Shown piece by piece: positions 30,296 through 38,595 of a DNA stretch of 64,000 nt; position 1 is the first letter of the stretch, and every line of letters starts with the position of its first letter. The translations under genes and the position numbers were made by a program. Origin of the DNA: JBFHRE01 sp041746105 (lineage in GTDB: Bacteria > Actinomycetota > Acidimicrobiia > Spongiisociales > ZC4RG35); assembly GCA_041746105.1 (NCBI GenBank), contig JBGTHP010000009.1:62001-126000 (forward strand). Reading direction: 5' to 3'. Below the pieces are notes generated by a model. That model did no database searches, had not been told where the DNA came from, and saw only the letters and a program-made list of their open reading frames with translations.

Positions 30296-31873
30296 ATGGC
30301 AAGAACACTCAGGCGCAACCAGAAACCAGTCGCGGAATCCTTGACCGCGAGCACTCCCGCCTCGGCGACGATGCCGGTGGCCCCAGTCGAAATTGCCGAT
30401 CATGACCCCCTGATGGGTTACCTCCTCGGTGCGGCCGGTCCTGTCGAGATTGCCAAGGTCGACCTGGATTCACCGGCACTCCGCCAATTGAGGGCCGCCG
30501 ACATTCACCTTGTGGTTCCGCTCATCAGCCAAGGAGAGCTGATCGGGACCCTCAACCTCGGCAAGCGGTTATCCGACCAACCATATTCGAGCGATGACCG
30601 CAAGCTGCTCGGGGGTTTGGCGGCCCAGGTGGCGCCGGCCATTCGACTCGCTCAACTCGTCGAACAGCAAGAGGCCGAAGCTCAGGAACGCGAGCGGATC
30701 GAGCAGGAACTACGCGTCGCGGCCCTCATCCAGCAGACCCTCTTGCCGAAAAGCCTCCCCGCGCTCACCGGCTGGGAGATCGATGCCTACTACCGGCCGG
30801 CGCGGGCCGTCGGAGGAGACTTCTACGACTTCATAAGCATGACAGATGGGCGGATGGCATTGGTGGTCGGGGACGTGACCGACAAAGGTGTCCCGGCGGC
30901 TCTCGTGATGGCCACTACGCGATCGACCCTGCGAGCTGCCGCCCAACATCGGATGGACCCCGGCCGGATTCTGGCCGAGGCGAACGATGTCCTCGTCGAG
31001 GAGATTCCGCCGGCAATGTTCGTCACATGTCTGATCGCAGTGCTCGAGCCCGCAACCGGAGAGCTCACGTTCGCCAATGCAGGGCACAATCTGCCGTATG
31101 TCAGTACGAGCTCTGGAGTGGTCGAACTGCGGGCAACCGGCATGCCCCTGGGGCTGATGGCCGGCATGAACTACGAGGTGAAACAGGCACGACTCGCTCC
31201 GGGAGAGACGATGCTCCTCTCCAGCGACGGCATCGTCGAGAGCCACGGGCCGGACGGGCAGATGTTCGGATTCGAGCGACTCATGGCAATCGTGGGCGAC
31301 TCGGGCGCGAGCCGCAATCTGACGAGCACGGTTCTCGATCACCTTGATCGCTTTTGTGGCCCCAACCACGAACAAGAAGACGACGTAACGATGGTGTCCA
31401 TCCGCCGGTTGTCGTCGGCCGCCACGTCGGCGGAAGCCTTCGAGGCCCCTCCCACAGTCGAGTTTTCTGTGCCGAGCACCGATGGGAACGAGCGAGACAT
31501 CATGGAACGGGTGGCCGTGGCGGCGGCAGACATGGGCTTGGCAGGTGAACCGCTCGAACGACTCAAGACCGCCAGCTCAGAGGCAGGGATGAACGCCATC
31601 GAGCATGGGAACCGGTCCAACCCCGATCTCGAGGTTCGGGTCGAGGTCCGGCGGACCCCTACCTCGATTCTGGTCAGGATCGAAGATCTGGGGAGCGGAC
31701 GTGACCCAGCTACGACGGTCACGCCTGACATCGAGGCCAAGCTCGAAGGGCTCCAATCTCCTCGTGGCTGGGGGCTGTTCCTGATCGAAAAGATGGTCGA
31801 TTCGGTTCGTGATTTCAACCAGGACGGCCGCCACGTCGTCGAAATCGAGATGAATCTGCAAGGAGAGACGTGA
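30296..31873 (+). CDS. RsbU-like PP2C phosphatase with fused anti-sigma-type kinase domain
   Basis: The 525-residue protein has four parts: a short GAF remnant (about 50-120, LVVPLISQGELIGTLNLGKR), a coiled-coil linker, a SpoIIE/RsbU phosphatase (about 145-370) and a C-terminal HATPase_c of the RsbW/SpoIIAB kind (about 390-525). Phosphatase metal ligands are Asp175 in VGGDFYDF and Asp193 in VGDVTDKGVPAALVM, and SSDGIVE and EDDVTM follow. The kinase domain has SSEAGMNAIEHGN, VRIEDLGSGRDP and PRGWGLFLIEKMVD. One polypeptide can thus dephosphorylate and phosphorylate STAS antagonists, two of which are encoded next. The GAF is truncated by about half, so it may not bind a ligand. No sigma factor is adjacent. 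Confidence 0.85.
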   Translation: MARTLRRNQKPVAESLTASTPASATMPVAPVEIADHDPLMGYLLGAAGPVEIAKVDLDSPALRQLRAADIHLVVPLISQGELIGTLNLGKRLSDQPYSSDDRKLLGGLAAQVAPAIRLAQLVEQQEAEAQERERIEQELRVAALIQQTLLPKSLPALTGWEIDAYYRPARAVGGDFYDFISMTDGRMALVVGDVTDKGVPAALVMATTRSTLRAAAQHRMDPGRILAEANDVLVEEIPPAMFVTCLIAVLEPATGELTFANAGHNLPYVSTSSGVVELRATGMPLGLMAGMNYEVKQARLAPGETMLLSSDGIVESHGPDGQMFGFERLMAIVGDSGASRNLTSTVLDHLDRFCGPNHEQEDDVTMVSIRRLSSAATSAEAFEAPPTVEFSVPSTDGNERDIMERVAVAAADMGLAGEPLERLKTASSEAGMNAIEHGNRSNPDLEVRVEVRRTPTSILVRIEDLGSGRDPATTVTPDIEAKLEGLQSPRGWGLFLIEKMVDSVRDFNQDGRHVVEIEMNLQGET

Positions 31874-32211
31874 TGCCAGGGACGCCATTCGACTACACAA
31901 TTGACACAGAAAGCGGATCGACGATCATCCGGCTATCGGGCGACGTGAGCCGGGCGGCCGCCGAAATGCTCGACTCTGCCTATGGCGATTCAGGCCACGG
32001 GCCCCTGATTCTCGATTTTGCCGAGGTCGACTACATCAACTCCACGGGTATTGCGCTCTTGGTGGGTTTGTTGGGCAAGGCGAGAGCGGCCGGCAGAGCG
32101 GTCAAGGCGTGTTCTCTGACACCGCACTACGTGGAGATCTTCAATATCACCCGAATCGCCGATTTCATGGCGATTTACGACGACGAGCAGGCCGCGGTCG
32201 CGGCTGGATGA
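31873..32211 (+). CDS. STAS-domain anti-sigma factor antagonist (1)
   Basis: A 112-residue STAS protein of the SpoIIAA/RsbV type. The phosphorylation site is the serine in DFAEVDYINSTGIALLVGLLGKARAAG, and SLTPHYVEIFNITRIADF follows the site as usual. Its phosphorylation state would decide whether it binds the kinase domain of the upstream protein or another anti-sigma factor. The ATG overlaps the stop of the upstream gene by one base (TGATG), so the two are translated together. A GTG one codon earlier is also possible. Confidence 0.88.
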   Translation: MPGTPFDYTIDTESGSTIIRLSGDVSRAAAEMLDSAYGDSGHGPLILDFAEVDYINSTGIALLVGLLGKARAAGRAVKACSLTPHYVEIFNITRIADFMAIYDDEQAAVAAG

Positions 32212-32219
32212 GAGGAACC

Positions 32220-32570
32220 ATGCCGGCAGCAAACGTCTCAATGAAGGTCCGACCCGCCGCCGAGGGTGTGATGGTGGTCGATATCGAAGGCGAGGTGACT
32301 GCCTTTTGTGAAGGCGTCATGGCCGATGCCTACAACGAAGCCGCCAAACCGGGCACGAGGGCGATTGTTCTCAACTTCGAAGGGCTCAAATACATGAACA
32401 GCGGAGGAATCGGCCTGCTGGTCACGATGCTCATTCGAGCGCAACGCAACGGGCACACGATGAGCGCATTCGGGCTGAGCGATCACTATCGAGAGATCTT
32501 TTCCCTCACTCGCCTCGACGAAGCCATCTCTATCCACTCCGACGAGGCCGCCGCTGTCGCCGGCTCGTAA
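32220..32570 (+). CDS. STAS-domain anti-sigma factor antagonist (2)
   Basis: A 116-residue second STAS protein: VMVVDIEGEVTAFCEGVMADAY, then the site IVLNFEGLKYMNSGGIGLLVTMLIRAQ with serine in MNSGG, then GLSDHYREIFSLTRLDEAI. It differs from the first by Ser-Gly-Gly in place of Ser-Thr-Gly and by the helix before the site. The start is an ATG with GAGGAAC upstream, eight bases after the first STAS gene. Two antagonists for one phosphatase-kinase suggests either dosage tuning or a branch to a different anti-sigma factor. Confidence 0.87.
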   Translation: MPAANVSMKVRPAAEGVMVVDIEGEVTAFCEGVMADAYNEAAKPGTRAIVLNFEGLKYMNSGGIGLLVTMLIRAQRNGHTMSAFGLSDHYREIFSLTRLDEAISIHSDEAAAVAGS

Positions 32571-32614
32571 CGGCCCCGTCACGTTGATCGGATAGAAAGG
32601 CTCAGGAGGAGAAC

Positions 32615-33280
32615 ATGACCGAACAGAACGACCACGAGAACTGGGCGCCAAACATCGATCGGCTCAAAGCAGACGGAGGCGTCAACGTCGGCGGGAGAAG
32701 GCTGACAGGACCGCAGCAGGGTTTTGGTCCAATGTGGCAAAAAACCTATAAGGTTGCCATCCCCGGTACCACTCCAGAGACGGTGATATCCGAATGGAAA
32801 GCCAACTACGGATCGTTCTGGCCCAAGATCTCGAAGTTCAACGCGCCCATTGCCGGAATCAAACCGGGTGAGGTAGGAAACATCAACAGCATGCAGGTCA
32901 TGTCGACCGGCGTCATGGTGCTGTATTCAGATGCCACCTCTTTCTGTTTCATGACACCAGAAGGCCATCCTTTTGCAGGATGGATCACGTTCTCTGCGTT
33001 CGAAGAGGATGGAACGGTCGCACAGGTCCAGCTCCTGATCCGGCCGAGCGACCCGCTGTGGGATTTTTCATTCATGTTGGGGGTCGCAAAGGGAGAAGAC
33101 TGGATGTGGCAGCACACGCTTCGATCCCTCGCCCAGCACTTCGACGTCAAGGGATCCGTCACCACAACTCTCGTCAAGGTGGACAAAAAGCGCCTCTGGA
33201 AAAACGCCGGCAACATCAGGAAGAACGCCGCGATCGGAACCTTCGCCCACGCCGTCTCGAAACCGTTCAAACGAAGTTGA
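32615..33280 (+). CDS. Unknown protein at the end of the partner-switching operon
   Basis: A 221-residue soluble protein rich in aromatic residues. From MWQKTYKVAIPGTTPETVISEW on it could be an SRPBCC/START-like fold: a strand-helix-strand opening, KPGEVGNINSM, PFAGWITFSAFEEDGTVAQVQLLIRPSD, then a long C-terminal helix region (MWQHTLRSLAQHF). That fold usually makes a hydrophobic pocket. I cannot name a family. The ATG is preceded by CAGGAGGA. It lies 44 bases after the second STAS gene and ends just before convergent hairpins, so it probably belongs to the module. It might be an output or ligand-sensing component of it. Confidence 0.55.
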   Translation: MTEQNDHENWAPNIDRLKADGGVNVGGRRLTGPQQGFGPMWQKTYKVAIPGTTPETVISEWKANYGSFWPKISKFNAPIAGIKPGEVGNINSMQVMSTGVMVLYSDATSFCFMTPEGHPFAGWITFSAFEEDGTVAQVQLLIRPSDPLWDFSFMLGVAKGEDWMWQHTLRSLAQHFDVKGSVTTTLVKVDKKRLWKNAGNIRKNAAIGTFAHAVSKPFKRS

Positions 33281-33333
33281 CCCTCCCCTCGCGCTTCGAG
33301 GCGTTCCGGCCCTTCGCGATCGCACAGGGCTGT

Positions 33334-33351
33334 GGGCGGGTCGGGCCGCCC
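33334..33351. terminator. Hairpin between convergent genes
   Basis: GGGCGG and CCGCCC with a six-base loop lie just beyond the stop of the aminotransferase gene. A second, smaller hairpin (CCTCG-CGAGG, 33287-33301) lies just beyond the end of the plus-strand operon. Neither has a U tract, so both calls are tentative. Confidence 0.38.
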
Positions 33352-33354
33352 CGA

Positions 33355-34647
33355 TCAGAAGCGGGTGAGGGTATCGCCGAGGCGTGACACGATTTGATCG
33401 AGCTCATCGTCGCCGACCACGAGCGGAGGACCGACCATGAGACCGTCACCATCGGTACCATCGGCACAACCGGTGACCGGGTACACCAGGAGCCCGTTTC
33501 CGAAGGCGTTCGACCTGATTCGCTCCGCCAGGCGCTGAGAACGTCCAAAAGGTCGCCCGGTCGCCTTCTCCGCCACAAACTCGACACCGATCATCAGGCC
33601 GATCCCTCTCACGTCCCCGATGATTCCAGAATCCAACTCGGACAGCGCACCACGAAGCTTGCGACCGGCGACCGCCGACCGCTCGACCAGGGATTCTTCT
33701 CGCAGAATCTCCAGGACGGCAAGACCGGCCGCGGCCCCGGCCGGATGGTGAGAAAACGTGAATCCGTGTCCGAAAACCGGGGCCGCCGATTCATACACGT
33801 CGTGGGAGGCAATACACAAACCCAGCGGCCAATACCCGGATGCTGCCCCTTTGGCACAAACGATGATGTCGGGTCGCACTCCCCAATGATCGATGCCGAA
33901 CCACTTGCCGGTCCGCCCAAACCCCGCCATCACCTCATCGACGACCAACAGAACGCCATGAGTTCTGCACACCTCCGCCACCGCCGGCCAATAATCGTCT
34001 GAGGCGACGGCTGCTCCCAGCGTGGCGCCGCCAATCGATTCCGCGATAAAAGCGGCAACCCGTTCCGGACCGATTTCGCGAATCGTCCGGTCCAACTCGC
34101 CGGCGTGCCATTGGCCGCACGCAAAGGGGTGCGACGGGTTGGGACAGCGAAACTCGTTGACGGCAGGGACATGTCGAACCCGCCCCAACCAGGGTTCGTA
34201 CGATTCGCGGACAGAGAGCTTGCCTGAGGCATCGAGAGCACCAAGAGTGTTGCCGTGGTAGGAGCCTTGCCGGGCGATCACCACCTCGCGGCTCGGCTCA
34301 CCCCGCCCGATGTAGAACGTTCTGGCCAGCTTCAGTGCGGTCTCGACCGCCTCGCTCCCGCCGGACACCGGAAATACTCTCGGGTTGGTGATCGGAACGA
34401 CCTTGGCCAGTTCGTGGCCATACCGTTCCATGACGTCGGTCGTGAAGACCGTGCCGTGGACATAATCAACGGAACGAAGTTGAGTGTTGATGGCTTCGAT
34501 CACCTCCCGCCGACCATGGCCGACGCCATTCACGATGGCGCCACCGGCGGCGTCGAGGTAGCGGCGACCAACCGAATCTGTGATCCAGCAACCTTCGGCC
34601 TCCACGGCTACCACCTCACCGCTGCCACGATGAAAGACCGCGCTCAT
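33355..34647 (-). CDS. Class III (omega) aminotransferase
   Basis: A 430-residue PLP enzyme of the class III family, which moves amino groups from omega- or beta-amino acids and diamines. FPVSGGSEAVETALKLAR binds the PLP phosphate, IARQGSYHGNTLGALDASG follows, LLVVDEVMAGFGRTGKWF holds the cofactor-stacking Asp-Glu pair, and the Schiff-base lysine is Lys266 in IIVCAKGAASGYWPLG. The start is the ATG that overlaps the stop of the CoA-transferase B gene (ATGA). The last gene of an operon with a beta-aminopeptidase-like hydrolase and a CoA transferase, it could deaminate a released beta-amino acid to a keto acid or semialdehyde. The exact substrate is inference. Confidence 0.87.
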   Translation of the reverse strand: MSAVFHRGSGEVVAVEAEGCWITDSVGRRYLDAAGGAIVNGVGHGRREVIEAINTQLRSVDYVHGTVFTTDVMERYGHELAKVVPITNPRVFPVSGGSEAVETALKLARTFYIGRGEPSREVVIARQGSYHGNTLGALDASGKLSVRESYEPWLGRVRHVPAVNEFRCPNPSHPFACGQWHAGELDRTIREIGPERVAAFIAESIGGATLGAAVASDDYWPAVAEVCRTHGVLLVVDEVMAGFGRTGKWFGIDHWGVRPDIIVCAKGAASGYWPLGLCIASHDVYESAAPVFGHGFTFSHHPAGAAAGLAVLEILREESLVERSAVAGRKLRGALSELDSGIIGDVRGIGLMIGVEFVAEKATGRPFGRSQRLAERIRSNAFGNGLLVYPVTGCADGTDGDGLMVGPPLVVGDDELDQIVSRLGDTLTRF

Positions 34648-35387
34648 TTGACGTATATGCCGTCTGGATCGAGTTCGTTGCGCAGAACTCCGAGCTCGAC
34701 CTCGTTCGGGGCCGGCGTTTGTTCGACATGGTCGGCGACCCGGATGTCCCAACCCGTTGCCTCCCGAATTTGGTCGAGGGTGACTCCTGGATGTAGGTGA
34801 GTGAGAGTCATCTCGCCGTCGTCGAATCGGTATTGGCCCAACTGGGTGACGACGTACGCCGGTCCCCCACCGGCGCCTGGTACCGGATGGCCGGGCGATG
34901 TCACGAATGAAACCCTCTCGACAAAGGAACGTTTCGACTGATTCATCAGAATGAACGTCTTCTGGGCGTTGAGGGCGATGTCACAGGCACCACCCGAACC
35001 GGGGAGCCGCACTGCCGGCTTGTGGTAATCACCGATCACCGTTGTGTTGAGGGTTCCGAAGCGGTCTATTTCTGCCCCCGCGAGGAATGCGACTTCGATA
35101 CGCCCGCGCTGGAGATGGTGTGCGAACAGCTGCCACATGTCGACGACGGCCAGTGCACCACTTGCCAGGGTGGGATCTCCAACCGAAAGCGGAACTCGTT
35201 CGGGGGCGGCTCCGATCACCCCCGCCTCGTAGATCAATGCCAGGTCAGGGGCCGTCGTCCGCTTGGCAAGCGCACATGCGAGATTGGGTGGTCCAACACC
35301 GACGAAACAGACTTTTGTGCCGGCCAATGCACGTGCCGCCGCGATGATCATCGTCTCTCTGGGTGTCGCCGGTTGTGAGTCGACCAT
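34644..35387 (-). CDS. CoA-transferase subunit B
   Basis: A 247-residue protein of the family I CoA-transferase beta subunits (glutaconate or 3-oxoacid type). KVCFVGVGPPNLACALAKRT is the N-terminal loop, PDLALIYEAGVIGAAPERVPLSVGD holds the position of the catalytic glutamate (YEAG), and GGACDIALNAQKTFILMNQ and VTSPGHP follow. It should pair with the subunit A encoded 1.1 kb upstream to move CoA between acyl-CoA and a free acid. The ATG start precedes MIIAAARALAG by 12 residues; a later ATG is an alternative. The two subunits are separated by a peptidase gene, which is unusual. Confidence 0.82.
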   Translation of the reverse strand: MVDSQPATPRETMIIAAARALAGTKVCFVGVGPPNLACALAKRTTAPDLALIYEAGVIGAAPERVPLSVGDPTLASGALAVVDMWQLFAHHLQRGRIEVAFLAGAEIDRFGTLNTTVIGDYHKPAVRLPGSGGACDIALNAQKTFILMNQSKRSFVERVSFVTSPGHPVPGAGGGPAYVVTQLGQYRFDDGEMTLTHLHPGVTLDQIREATGWDIRVADHVEQTPAPNEVELGVLRNELDPDGIYVK

Positions 35388-35418
35388 CACTGCATCAACC
35401 GTCGTCGTGTGAAATCGC

Positions 35419-36480
35419 TCATACCCAACTCGGAGGCCGTTCGGCCAGGATCTCCGCAACACGATCGAGCGGGAGGGCGTGGGCAGTCCTTCCCCTGAAA
35501 CCGGTCATGGTTTCGGCGGCACAGAGAGCGTTGAGAATCGCCTCCTCGGTGGCATCTGCGACTGACTCGAACAGGGGATTGATGTCGTCATGCGGGACCA
35601 TCGAAAGGCTGTAGAGCCCATGTGGCTCCGCCGGGAGGTGATTCCCGGTGGAGTACGCCAGGAAGATGTCACCCGATCCATTGCGGCCGGTTCCGCCGAC
35701 TCTGGCCAGTCCCACCGTGGCGCGCTGGGCGAGCCGGGAGCACTGACCCGGTATCAACGGCGCATCGGTGCCCACGATGACGATGATCGACCCGTCTCCC
35801 GGTCCCTCATCCCAACCACTCGGAACACTGTCACCGATGATCCGGCCGACCGGCACTCCGTCTATCCGCAGCTCCCGCCGCAGCCCATAGTTGGCCTGCA
35901 CCAAGACACCGACTGTCCAGGTCCCCGCCACCACCCGCGAAGACGTGCCGACACCACCTTTGAATTCGTGACAGATCATGCCCGTTCCGCCTCCAACATT
36001 TCCTTCGGCCACAGGGCCGGGAGCGGCGTTCCGGAGAGCTGCCAACGAGTCCTCTTCGACGAGTGGAAAGGAATCGATGTCAGAAAGCCAACCGTCGTAG
36101 GTCTCGGCCACGACCGGAAGATGGAACTGGTTGGGGCCACCTTTGCCGATGGACCATCGGACGAGCGCGTCCCGGGCGATCCCGACCTGGTGGGTGTTGG
36201 TGATGGCTATGGCCGACCCGAGCATTCCCGATTCCTCGATCCATGGCAGCCCCGTCATCTCCCCATTGCCGTTGAAACGATGCCAGCCGCAGAACCCGTA
36301 GTCGGACCAGATCCGATCTTCTCTGGGTACGACCATCGTCACACCGGTGCGGACCACAGCCGGTTTCTCGCGAATCACGGTGGTGTGACCGACCAGGGTT
36401 CCGGGGACGTCGGTAATCGCGTTGTCGGGACCGGGCGGATGCCGGCCAAGCACAACGCCCAGATCACGCAGCCGGGTCAT
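35419..36480 (-). CDS. P1-family (DmpA/BapA-like) aminopeptidase
   Basis: A 353-residue Ntn-hydrolase of peptidase family P1, whose members include D-aminopeptidase DmpA and beta-aminopeptidase BapA. These enzymes cut themselves before a serine that becomes the nucleophile. Here that is Gly230-Ser231 in PGDGSIIVIVGTDAPLIP. Other family blocks are NAITDVPGTLVGHTTV, SAIAITNTHQVGIARDAL, GNVGGGTGMICHEFKGGVGTSSR and GLARVGGTGRNGSGDI. The ATG overlaps the end of the CoA-transferase A gene by four bases. Placed between two CoA-transferase subunits and next to an omega-aminotransferase, it probably releases an amino acid, perhaps a beta-amino acid, for that pathway; this is inference. Confidence 0.85.
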   Translation of the reverse strand: MTRLRDLGVVLGRHPPGPDNAITDVPGTLVGHTTVIREKPAVVRTGVTMVVPREDRIWSDYGFCGWHRFNGNGEMTGLPWIEESGMLGSAIAITNTHQVGIARDALVRWSIGKGGPNQFHLPVVAETYDGWLSDIDSFPLVEEDSLAALRNAAPGPVAEGNVGGGTGMICHEFKGGVGTSSRVVAGTWTVGVLVQANYGLRRELRIDGVPVGRIIGDSVPSGWDEGPGDGSIIVIVGTDAPLIPGQCSRLAQRATVGLARVGGTGRNGSGDIFLAYSTGNHLPAEPHGLYSLSMVPHDDINPLFESVADATEEAILNALCAAETMTGFRGRTAHALPLDRVAEILAERPPSWV

Positions 36481-37385
36481 GCGTACCTCCCGTAGTTGAC
36501 GGCCGCCGCCCACCTCTCCCCGGCAGCCAATCCTGCCAGCCGCTCTGCGCCCAACTTCGCGAGGTAACCGCCGTGGTCGGCGGTGCCGTAGACCCACTCA
36601 TCGAGCCAGTCGGAGAGCCTGCCTTCATCGCGCGAGAGTTGGTCCCAATCGAGGTAGAACCGGTTGTCCCGATCCTGGTATCCCTGGGCAAAGGAGGGGT
36701 GACAGCCCCAAGGCTCGACCACCACAGCGTCCACCACCAGCTCCGTCAGCAGAGTTCGGTTCGGATCCGCACGGATGACCTCTTCGTCCACCAGTTCTTC
36801 GCAAACCACGATGACTCGCTCGGCGGCATTCGCCGCCTCCCGCTGACAACCTAGCAACCCCCACACCTGTGAGTTTCCGTTGCGGTCGGCTCGCTGGACG
36901 TGGATCACCGTGACGTCGGGGTGGATGGCGGGGACAACGTACACCTCTTCGCCGGAGTACGGATCAACCACCGTCTGGATCAACGGGTTGACGGCCGGCA
37001 GATCAGAACCCCGAAAAGAGAAGATCGGAATGAACGGCAGACCGGATGCTCCGGCCTGATAACGAGTGGTCAGCGCGAAGTGGGTCCACTCCTCGATCTC
37101 GATCGTGCCGCCCTCCACCGCCCGGCGGGTGGCGTGGAGTGAACCAACTCCTGGATTGCCAAGCCAGGAAAAGACCAGCTTGTCGACACACCCGGCCGCC
37201 ACCATCTGGTCGGCGATTAGGTCCGGAGTCAGCCGGACCAGCGTCAGGCCACGCCTCTTCTGCCTGATGATCTCGTGACCCACCGCGTGCGGAATCAGGT
37301 GGGTGAAACCTTCGATCGCGACAGTCAGCCCATCCGAAATATTGGCTGCGATGGCGTCGTGCATCGACATGACCTTGCCACTCAT
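36477..37385 (-). CDS. CoA-transferase subunit A
   Basis: A 302-residue protein of the glutaconate CoA-transferase alpha type. LTVAIEGFTHLIPHAVGHEIIRQ is the N-terminal glycine-rich loop region, LTLVRLTPDLIADQMVAAG follows, KLVFSWLGNPGVGSLHATRRA and PFIPIFSFRGSD make the core, and VTVIHVQRADRNGNSQVWG is strongly family-like. It heads the operon CoA-transferase A, P1 peptidase, CoA-transferase B, aminotransferase, in which each junction overlaps or nearly so. The acyl substrate cannot be read from the sequence. Confidence 0.82.
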   Translation of the reverse strand: MSGKVMSMHDAIAANISDGLTVAIEGFTHLIPHAVGHEIIRQKRRGLTLVRLTPDLIADQMVAAGCVDKLVFSWLGNPGVGSLHATRRAVEGGTIEIEEWTHFALTTRYQAGASGLPFIPIFSFRGSDLPAVNPLIQTVVDPYSGEEVYVVPAIHPDVTVIHVQRADRNGNSQVWGLLGCQREAANAAERVIVVCEELVDEEVIRADPNRTLLTELVVDAVVVEPWGCHPSFAQGYQDRDNRFYLDWDQLSRDEGRLSDWLDEWVYGTADHGGYLAKLGAERLAGLAAGERWAAAVNYGRYA

Positions 37386-37394
37386 GGCGTCACG

Positions 37395-38579
37395 TTAGGA
37401 AGGCTCTGGCACGAAGACGGCCTCAGATCCGATCGACACCACCCACGCCCCCAATCCCACCAGACCAGCCACCGCCCACAACCACCCTCCCACCCAGGGC
37501 AAAAGCACGATCGGACCGACGATCAAGGCCCCGACAACCAGCTGGGCGTGGTGAGATCGGCCCGGCATCAACATCCCCCCAATCGCGATCGAGACCGGAG
37601 GCATGGCGACAAGGAGAGCCAGTCCGAGCAAACCGAATGCAGCAAGGACCACAGGGAGCAGGACTGCCAGGAGAGGGAGAGCCGCCTCTGGCGAGATTGC
37701 TCCCAGCACAGCACCTCCCCCGGCGAGAAGAAGGAAGGGAAAGGACGCGGACAATGCACCTGCCAGCGCCGCCTTCCAAGGTGCAGAACGCAAGGTGCGA
37801 CCCGCCGCCACCGTCTGGTGAGGCACGGCCCACAGCAGGGCCAAACCGATGGCGAGCATCGCCAACCATGACAAGGTCAGCATCAAGAGACGAAGCCCCC
37901 GAATCCGCACATTGGGCGCCAACGGGGTCGCATGGATGAGCTGGCCTCGAATTTCCGACTCGGTGGATACTTCCGCCGACCGCTCGGAAACGTATCGAAG
38001 ATCGCCGTCCACGACGGTTTTTGGCCCGACAACCAGGCTGCTCGCCGCCACGTCGACGTCGCCGAGAACCGATCCATCCAGCACCAGATGGCGCTGCTGC
38101 CCGTCGAGGTCGCGACCGACTGAACCGGCGACACTTGCTTCGAGCGCCCATATCAGAAGGTCGCGCCCGGACGATCCTGCCATTTCGAAGTCGGCGCCGA
38201 TGGCGAATATGTCATCACCGACTTCACCGGTCACCGAAAGCGAACGGCTCACAGTCCGCAGGGAGCCACCGATCACACCTGTGACCACCACCGAGCTGGC
38301 GAACACGAGCACATCGCCTTCGACCAAGCCGGATATCTTCACCTCGCCCGCCGCCGCCACCACGAGGTCTCCCTGGACCGTGCCAGCGATCTCGGCTTGA
38401 TTGGCAATGGCATAGAGGTCTTCATCGACGACGTCGTCGGAACGGATCAGAACCAGGTCGGACTCAACGGTTGCCGCCTGAGCCGGAATCGAGGGGATGA
38501 TGACGACCGCGACGAGAATCATGATCAGAAAAACCGAACGCGGCAGCACTCGATCACGATAGGTGCTGCGGGGAGTCAT
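37395..38579 (-). CDS. Extracytoplasmic bactofilin-like protein with membrane domain
   Basis: The 394-residue protein starts with a signal-like segment (SVFLIMILVAVVIIPSIPAQAA), then a repetitive beta-solenoid of about 170 residues with the rhythm of polymer-forming bactofilins: IAGTVQGDLVVAAAGEVKISGLVEGDVLVFASSV, then VTGEVGDDIFAIGADFEMAGSS and LVLDGSVLGDVDVAASSLVVGP. From about residue 235 five or six membrane segments follow. Classical bactofilins are soluble and cytoplasmic; here the solenoid should lie outside the membrane, joined to a polytopic domain. A role in envelope organisation is plausible but unproven. The ATG start lies 16 bases after nuoN's stop region and keeps the signal at the N-terminus. 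Confidence 0.65.
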   Translation of the reverse strand: MTPRSTYRDRVLPRSVFLIMILVAVVIIPSIPAQAATVESDLVLIRSDDVVDEDLYAIANQAEIAGTVQGDLVVAAAGEVKISGLVEGDVLVFASSVVVTGVIGGSLRTVSRSLSVTGEVGDDIFAIGADFEMAGSSGRDLLIWALEASVAGSVGRDLDGQQRHLVLDGSVLGDVDVAASSLVVGPKTVVDGDLRYVSERSAEVSTESEIRGQLIHATPLAPNVRIRGLRLLMLTLSWLAMLAIGLALLWAVPHQTVAAGRTLRSAPWKAALAGALSASFPFLLLAGGGAVLGAISPEAALPLLAVLLPVVLAAFGLLGLALLVAMPPVSIAIGGMLMPGRSHHAQLVVGALIVGPIVLLPWVGGWLWAVAGLVGLGAWVVSIGSEAVFVPEPS

Positions 38580-38595
38580 AGATGCGTTCGCGAAA

